Positions 59,901 to 64,000 of a stretch of DNA of 64,000 nucleotides are shown here, one piece after another. Made by a program: the position numbers and the translations under genes. The notes below the pieces were generated by a model. The model made no database searches and was not told the DNA's origin. It worked only from the letters and a program-made list of their open reading frames with translations. The stretch lies in the NCBI GenBank assembly GCA_965230345.1, contig CBDDKR010000002.1, positions 434,001 through 498,000 on the forward strand, in the 5' to 3' direction. The first letter of the stretch is position 1. Each line of letters begins with the position of its first letter. This stretch comes from JADKBO01 sp965230345 (GTDB lineage Bacteria > Bacteroidota > Bacteroidia > Chitinophagales > Saprospiraceae).

Positions 59901-60595
59901 TATATATCTTTCAGTGAAAATTGAATGTATTTGATTGTTTTCCCCTTGCTAAGGTGCTGCCCTTCATAATATGTTTTGAAAGCAAGCTCTGGCAAATATA
60001 AACTTGTTTTACTATAAATATCATTGTCATGATAAAGAACTTCGACATCCTCCCTCTCTTCCAAAACCTCAAGAGTGTATTCGTATAATGTATCATCGTC
60101 AGTCTTTAAGTGCAAAAGATTATCTTTAGACATTATATTTCTATACCTATCTAAAAATCTTGGTGAAGTAAGACGACGATTGGGTTTCGCTAAAAATGGG
60201 TCTGGAAATGTAATCCATATTTCATTTATCTCACCTGACTCAAAAAACAACTCAATTTGCTCAATACGTGTTCTTAAAAAACGAACATTTGATAAGGATT
60301 CTTCCAAAGCAATCGTTGCTCCTTGCCAAATACGTGCCCCTTTTATATCCACTCCCAAGAAGTTCTTCTCAGGATATTTTCTACCTAGTTGAACTGTATA
60401 CTCTCCTCTACCGCATGCCAATTCTACTACCAAAGGGTTATTATTCTCATAATACTTTTGAACCCACTGTCCCTTCAACTCAATCTCTTGATCAGGACCC
60501 AAAACTAATTTTGGATCTTTAGCATTGTAATTTTCTACGACGTTTGGATATTGCAATACTTGATTAAACTTCCTTAATTTATTCTTCCTACCCAT
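59900..60595 (-). CDS. trmB: tRNA (guanine46-N7)-methyltransferase TrmB
   Basis: A 231-residue SAM-dependent enzyme that makes m7G46 in tRNA variable loops. The SAM site is 'LVVELACGRGEYTVQLGRKYPEKNFLGVDIKGARIWQGA' with the GxGxY-like centre. The catalytic block is 'INEIWITFPDPFLAKPNRRLTSPRFLDRY'. C-terminal 'LHLKTDDDTLYEYTLEVL' matches the substrate-binding part. It overlaps the biotin carrier gene by 1 bp and follows the aminopeptidase gene by 3 bp. Confidence 0.92.
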   Translation of the reverse strand: MGRKNKLRKFNQVLQYPNVVENYNAKDPKLVLGPDQEIELKGQWVQKYYENNNPLVVELACGRGEYTVQLGRKYPEKNFLGVDIKGARIWQGATIALEESLSNVRFLRTRIEQIELFFESGEINEIWITFPDPFLAKPNRRLTSPRFLDRYRNIMSKDNLLHLKTDDDTLYEYTLEVLEEREDVEVLYHDNDIYSKTSLYLPELAFKTYYEGQHLSKGKTIKYIQFSLKDI

Positions 60596-60598
60596 TGT

Positions 60599-61693
60599 TT
60601 ATAATAAGAACTTTCCATTTTCATAAATCTTAATTCCATCTGCAAAAATAGCGCCATTACTTGTCATATCTGCTATCATATCCCAGTGAATAGAAGATTG
60701 ATTACTTCCTCCAGTTTGCTTATAACTTTGCCCTATAGCCATGTGAATGGTTCCTCCTATTTTTTCATCAAATAGAATGTTCTTTGTAGGCGTTTGAATA
60801 TTGTAATTCGTTCCTATCGCCACTTCTCCAAAAAACCGAGCACCTGGGATATTAAGGATTGCATCCAACAAATCTTGTCCAATTTCAGCCTTCCCGTCAA
60901 TCACCTCACCATCTTTTACCGTCAATGTAATATTGGACACCTCTTTGCCCTTAAAAATGGACGGGTAATCAAAATGCACTATACCATTTACACTATCCTC
61001 TATCGGGCCAGTAAATACTTCTCCAGATGGCATATTCGTCTTACCATCAGAATTGATCCAGGTTCGATCCTTAACCCTGAACGTAATGTCCGTTTTATCG
61101 TTCTTATATTGTACAACGTCCACCTTATTCAAATAATCGACTATACTCTGTTGATATTCACCAACTTTTCTCCAAGCCTCAATAGGATCTTCTTCATACA
61201 ATTTACATGCATTAAAAACGAAGTTTTCATACTCCGACAAACTCATTCCTGCTTCTTGAGCACTTGCTTGAGTCGGAAACTGACATAAACTCCTTTTTAA
61301 AGAGCCATTGGCTGTTCGAGTAAAATACGTCTCATTAATCGGTGATAGAGCTTTTGATCTAATCTTTGATTTGCCCAAGTCGATGTTATTGTTTTCTCTC
61401 AGATTAAAAGGAGCTCTTATCACCAAGTAGGCATCATAATTACTTATCACATAATTCTTCAACGGATTTACATCCTTGAGCTGTTCCTCACTTGCATGAT
61501 CCAAAAATATTTTTCCTTGCTCTGCCATGGTCAAATCTACATCTACCAATCCTCCAGCCTTTATGCATTCTTTATATACTTCTCTGACCAATGGTTCTGC
61601 TGCAGTTGTACTTGATATATAAACCCGCTCACCTTTTTGGATCGAAAGGCAATAATGCGTCAATAAATGCGCGTACTTCTCTAAAATTCTCAT
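60599..61693 (-). CDS. M29-family aminopeptidase
   Basis: A 364-residue metallopeptidase of the thermophilic aminopeptidase family. The N-terminal half opens 'YAHLLTHYCLSIQKGERVYISSTTAAEPLVREVYKECIKAGG'. The metal site is provided by Glu in 'MPSGEVFTGP', Glu in 'ARFFGEVAIGTN', and His/Asp in 'TIHMAIGQSY' and 'SSIHWDMIADM'. All four blocks are intact. The enzyme removes N-terminal residues in the cytoplasm. It leads the operon aminopeptidase, trmB, biotin carrier, 30 bp after hflX on the same strand. Confidence 0.88.
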   Translation of the reverse strand: MRILEKYAHLLTHYCLSIQKGERVYISSTTAAEPLVREVYKECIKAGGLVDVDLTMAEQGKIFLDHASEEQLKDVNPLKNYVISNYDAYLVIRAPFNLRENNNIDLGKSKIRSKALSPINETYFTRTANGSLKRSLCQFPTQASAQEAGMSLSEYENFVFNACKLYEEDPIEAWRKVGEYQQSIVDYLNKVDVVQYKNDKTDITFRVKDRTWINSDGKTNMPSGEVFTGPIEDSVNGIVHFDYPSIFKGKEVSNITLTVKDGEVIDGKAEIGQDLLDAILNIPGARFFGEVAIGTNYNIQTPTKNILFDEKIGGTIHMAIGQSYKQTGGSNQSSIHWDMIADMTSNGAIFADGIKIYENGKFLL

Positions 61694-61722
61694 TTAATTA
61701 AAATTGTTCAGTTGGAGATCAA

Positions 61723-62937
61723 TTACCAGCTCTTAGTTTGATAAGGGTATCTAATCTCATATTGTTTGGATATCATTTGTGTCATCTTCATCCTCAACTC
61801 TTCAATGTTTTCCTTTTCTTTTGCAGACACAAATACATTTTGATGTTCAAAGTTATGCACGAGATTTTCTTTTAATTCATCCAAAATCTCCTTTTCGGTT
61901 TCTTCGTCTAAGAATTCATCAAAATATTTATCTCTGTAGGCATCAAGTTTATTGAATACAATCAACGTTGGCTTATGCTCAACACCCAAGTCTTTCAATG
62001 TGGAATTCACCGTTTTTATATGGTCTTCGTATTGAGGATGGCTGATATCCACAACATGAAGTATAATATCGCTTTCTTTGGTTTCATCCAAGGTAGATTT
62101 GAAGCTCTCAATGAGGTGATGCGGCAACTTACGAATAAACCCTACGGTGTCAGATAATAAGAATGGCATTCGTTCAAAGACAACTTTTCTGACCGTTGTA
62201 TCCAATGTGGCAAAAAGTTTGTTTTCTGCGAACACCTCTGACTTACTCAACAAATTCATCAATGTCGACTTTCCCACATTGGTATATCCCACCAAGGCGA
62301 CTCGAATCATTTGTCCTCTATTCTTTCTTTGTGTTCTTGCCTGAAGGTCTATTTTACTCAATTTTTGCTTGAGTAATGAGATTTTATCACGTACGATCCG
62401 CCTATCTGTCTCTATCTCTTGCTCACCAGGACCACGCATACCAATTCCTCCACGTTGCCTTTCGAGGTGCGTCCAAAGTCCTCGCAGTCTAGGAAGTAAG
62501 TACTGCATTTGGGCCAATTCAACTTGGGTCTTTGCTTGTGCAGTCTGTGCTCTCTTTGCAAAAATATCCAGGATTAATGTACTTCTATCCACTATTTTCA
62601 CCTTCAAGGCTTCTTCCAATATACTTGTCTGTTTTCCAGTCAAGTCATCATCAAAAATGACTAGGTTTATATCTTCATTCTCCTCAATAAACAAAGCAAT
62701 TTCCTCCAATTTCCCCTTCCCAATAAATGTTTTCGGATTAGGATGATCCAATTTTTGAGTAAATCGTTTGATTGCTACAGCTCCTGCCGTCATGGCCAAG
62801 AATTCCAATTCATCTAAATATTCATTGACTAACTCTTCGTTCTGATTTCTCTTGATTAATCCAACCACAACACTTTGCTCGACTCCTTTGACGATTCCTT
62901 TCTTCTTCTCTTTTCCTATTTGCCAATTATCACTCAT
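61723..62937 (-). CDS. hflX: Ribosome-associated GTPase HflX
   Basis: About 404 residues from the ATG at 62937 ('MSDNWQIGKEKKKG'); an in-frame GTG two codons upstream is less likely. The N-terminal nucleotide-binding domain has 'LEFLAMTAGAVAIKRFTQKLDHPNPKTFIGKGKLEEI'. A coiled linker ('QRGGIGMRGPGEQEIETDRRIVRDKI') precedes the G domain: G1 'GYTNVGKSTLMN', G3 'DTVGFIRKLP', G4 'FNKLDA', G5 'VFVSAKE'. HflX splits stalled ribosomes during stress. A candidate -7 box overlaps the region just before the start. Confidence 0.93.
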   Translation of the reverse strand: MSDNWQIGKEKKKGIVKGVEQSVVVGLIKRNQNEELVNEYLDELEFLAMTAGAVAIKRFTQKLDHPNPKTFIGKGKLEEIALFIEENEDINLVIFDDDLTGKQTSILEEALKVKIVDRSTLILDIFAKRAQTAQAKTQVELAQMQYLLPRLRGLWTHLERQRGGIGMRGPGEQEIETDRRIVRDKISLLKQKLSKIDLQARTQRKNRGQMIRVALVGYTNVGKSTLMNLLSKSEVFAENKLFATLDTTVRKVVFERMPFLLSDTVGFIRKLPHHLIESFKSTLDETKESDIILHVVDISHPQYEDHIKTVNSTLKDLGVEHKPTLIVFNKLDAYRDKYFDEFLDEETEKEILDELKENLVHNFEHQNVFVSAKEKENIEELRMKMTQMISKQYEIRYPYQTKSW

Positions 62938-62942
62938 AAACA

Positions 62943-62950
62943 CAAAGGTA
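62943..62950 (-). promoter_or_regulatory. Candidate -7 box touching the hflX start
   Basis: TACCTTTG on the minus strand, ending 5 bp before the hflX ATG. If used, the transcript would be leaderless or nearly so. Confidence 0.3.
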
Positions 62951-63098
62951 AGAGTTTAGCCTCATATGATCAGCCATTCACAAATAAAGCCATATTACAA
63001 CTTCTTTCTCAACCATATTATTTCCAGTAGAACACCAATTCCTAACTTATGCAGTCAAGGTTTTAGTGTGAAGCACAACTAAGAACAAATAGAATGCG

Positions 63099-63129
63099 TT
63101 GAATATTAACAGAGAAAGCTATACTTTTG
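63099..63129 (+). promoter_or_regulatory. Candidate promoter of ahcY
   Basis: TTG at 63099-63101 and TACTTTTG at 63122-63129, with a 20-bp spacer, fit the Bacteroidota -33/-7 pattern. The ahcY ATG is 33 bp past the box. Confidence 0.5.
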
Positions 63130-63162
63130 CCTAAATTTTTAAATTATTGGATATTTATTTCT

Positions 63163-64000
63163 ATGTCAACAACACAAAAATTAAACTATAAAGTCAAAGA
63201 CATCAATCTGGCAGATTGGGGAAGAAAAGAGATTGAACTTGCAGAGGCTGAGATGCCTGGATTAATGTCTTTAAGAGAGGAATATAAAGATACGCAACCT
63301 CTTAAAGGTGCAAGAATCGCTGGATGTCTACATATGACCATTCAGACCGCTGTCTTGATCGAAACACTTAGAGATTTAGGTGCTGAAGTTACTTGGTCTT
63401 CTTGTAACATCTTTTCAACTCAAGATCATGCAGCTGCTGCTATTGCCGCTGCTGATATTCCAGTATTTGCGTGGAAAGGTATGAACGAAGAAGAGTTTGA
63501 TTGGTGTATAGAACAAACACTTTTTGCGTTTGAAGATGGTAAACCTCTTAATATGATACTGGACGACGGAGGTGACCTTACCAATATGGTATTAGATAAA
63601 TTTCCAGAGTTGGTCGGTGATATCAATGGTTTATCGGAAGAAACCACAACAGGTGTACATCGTTTATATGAGCGTATGAAAAATGGCACCTTGCCAATGC
63701 CTGCCATTAATGTCAATGATTCTGTTACTAAATCTAAATTTGACAACAAATATGGCTGTAAAGAATCTGCAGTAGATGCGATTCGTAGAGCTACAGACGT
63801 TATGTTAGCTGGAAAACGAGTTGTGGTTTGTGGTTATGGTGATGTTGGTAAGGGAACAGCTGCGTCTTTTAGAGGTGCAGGAAGTATTGTTACCATAACA
63901 GAAATAGATCCTATTTGTGCCCTTCAAGCGGCAATGGATGGTTTTGAAGTTAAAAAGCTGGAAACAGTTGTAGGAAATGCTGATGTAGTAATAACTACTA
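63163..64000 (+). CDS. ahcY: Adenosylhomocysteinase, truncated by the window end
   Basis: The first 279 codons of S-adenosylhomocysteine hydrolase, with no stop before the end of the window. It begins 'MSTTQKLNYKVKDINLADWGRKEIELAEAEMPGL', then shows 'GARIAGCLHMTIQTAVLIETL', 'WSSCNIFSTQDHAAAAIAAA', 'DDGGDLTN', 'EETTTGVHRLYER', 'NVNDSVTKSKFDNKYGC' and the NAD-binding 'VVVCGYGDVGKGTAASFRGAG'. The enzyme clears the product inhibitor of all the SAM-dependent methyltransferases in the window. No SAH riboswitch-like structure was seen in the leader. Confidence 0.95.
   Translation, partial: MSTTQKLNYKVKDINLADWGRKEIELAEAEMPGLMSLREEYKDTQPLKGARIAGCLHMTIQTAVLIETLRDLGAEVTWSSCNIFSTQDHAAAAIAAADIPVFAWKGMNEEEFDWCIEQTLFAFEDGKPLNMILDDGGDLTNMVLDKFPELVGDINGLSEETTTGVHRLYERMKNGTLPMPAINVNDSVTKSKFDNKYGCKESAVDAIRRATDVMLAGKRVVVCGYGDVGKGTAASFRGAGSIVTITEIDPICALQAAMDGFEVKKLETVVGNADVVITT

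Noticed and set aside
60794..61288. Open frame of 164 codons on the plus strand opposite the M29 aminopeptidase
   Set aside because: The opposite strand encodes an intact enzyme with conserved motifs. The antisense product has no signal or domain.
62944..63162. SAH or SAM riboswitch before ahcY
   Set aside because: The 27-34 base leader predicted from the promoter is too short, and no matching stem structure was seen.
1..64000. tRNA, rRNA, CRISPR arrays, prophage
   Set aside because: No cloverleaf, rRNA core sequence, regular spacer-repeat pattern or phage structural gene was recognised when reading through the window. The only mobile element is the IS at 33784-35169.

Overview
The window is AT-rich chromosomal DNA from a member of the Bacteroidota, most likely of the Saprospiria (Lewinella/Haliscomenobacter-like) lineage. 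Several things point there: a type IX secretion system (T9SS) plug protein and a PorG-like barrel; several secreted proteins ending in a T9SS type A sorting domain; the -7 box TANNTTTG upstream of many genes; a near absence of Shine-Dalgarno sites; an F-type ATP synthase split into two loci; and one secreted protein combining HYR-like, dockerin-like and cohesin-like segments. The lineage call is an inference from gene content, because no rRNA gene lies in the window. No tRNA, rRNA or CRISPR array was seen.

Layout. 0.2-4 kb: a degenerate M90 (MtfA-like) membrane protein, a small membrane protein, the T9SS plug protein and a PorG-like barrel. 4-9 kb: rimM, a lipoprotein, mnmA, a ferredoxin-NADP reductase with its 2Fe-2S ferredoxin, and an FKBP lipoprotein. 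9-15 kb: bshA overlapping a cyclase-family gene and a TPR membrane protein; a PaaY-like gamma carbonic anhydrase homologue with miaE; a SPOR-like protein overlapping rodA. 15-18 kb: two di-heme MauG/MbnH-like peroxidases and an MbnP-like T9SS protein, with a strong inverted repeat upstream. 18-23 kb: mreB, then the tight operon thiL, glycosyltransferase, rsmG, tsaC. 23-30 kb: envelope proteins, a beta-lactamase-fold hydrolase, a TolB-like/TPR/AraC fusion regulator, a DUF1761 protein and a PfkB kinase. 30-33.5 kb: ileS with a swapped signature motif. 33.8-35.2 kb: a complete IS3-family element with terminal repeats, a 3-bp target duplication and an A6G frameshift site. 35.2-40.4 kb: atpB-E-F-H-A-G. 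40.9-48.3 kb: secreted proteins around an ECF sigma factor and a protein that appears to span both membranes. 48.4-55.3 kb: mostly minus-strand housekeeping and envelope genes, including a photolyase, TraB/GumN, rlmB, an HxlR/SRPBCC pair and YjbQ. 55.5-57.3 kb: a secreted glycosidase-like protein. 57.4-59.2 kb: atpD-atpC. 59.4-64 kb: a biotin carrier, trmB, an M29 aminopeptidase, hflX and the start of ahcY, which runs off the end.

Functional threads. RNA maturation is heavily represented (rimM, mnmA, miaE, tsaC, rsmG, rlmB, trmB, ileS, hflX). The envelope thread joins T9SS parts to its cargo, and rodA/mreB to cell shape. The energy thread is the divided ATP synthase, each half with its own candidate promoter. 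The items most worth follow-up are the GXHH isoleucyl-tRNA synthetase (predicted mupirocin hyper-resistance), the sigma/dual-membrane anti-sigma pair, the MbnH/MbnP-like copper cluster with its palindrome, and the M90 homologue that has lost its HEXXH motif. Statements about families rest on motif recognition by eye; no database search was run.
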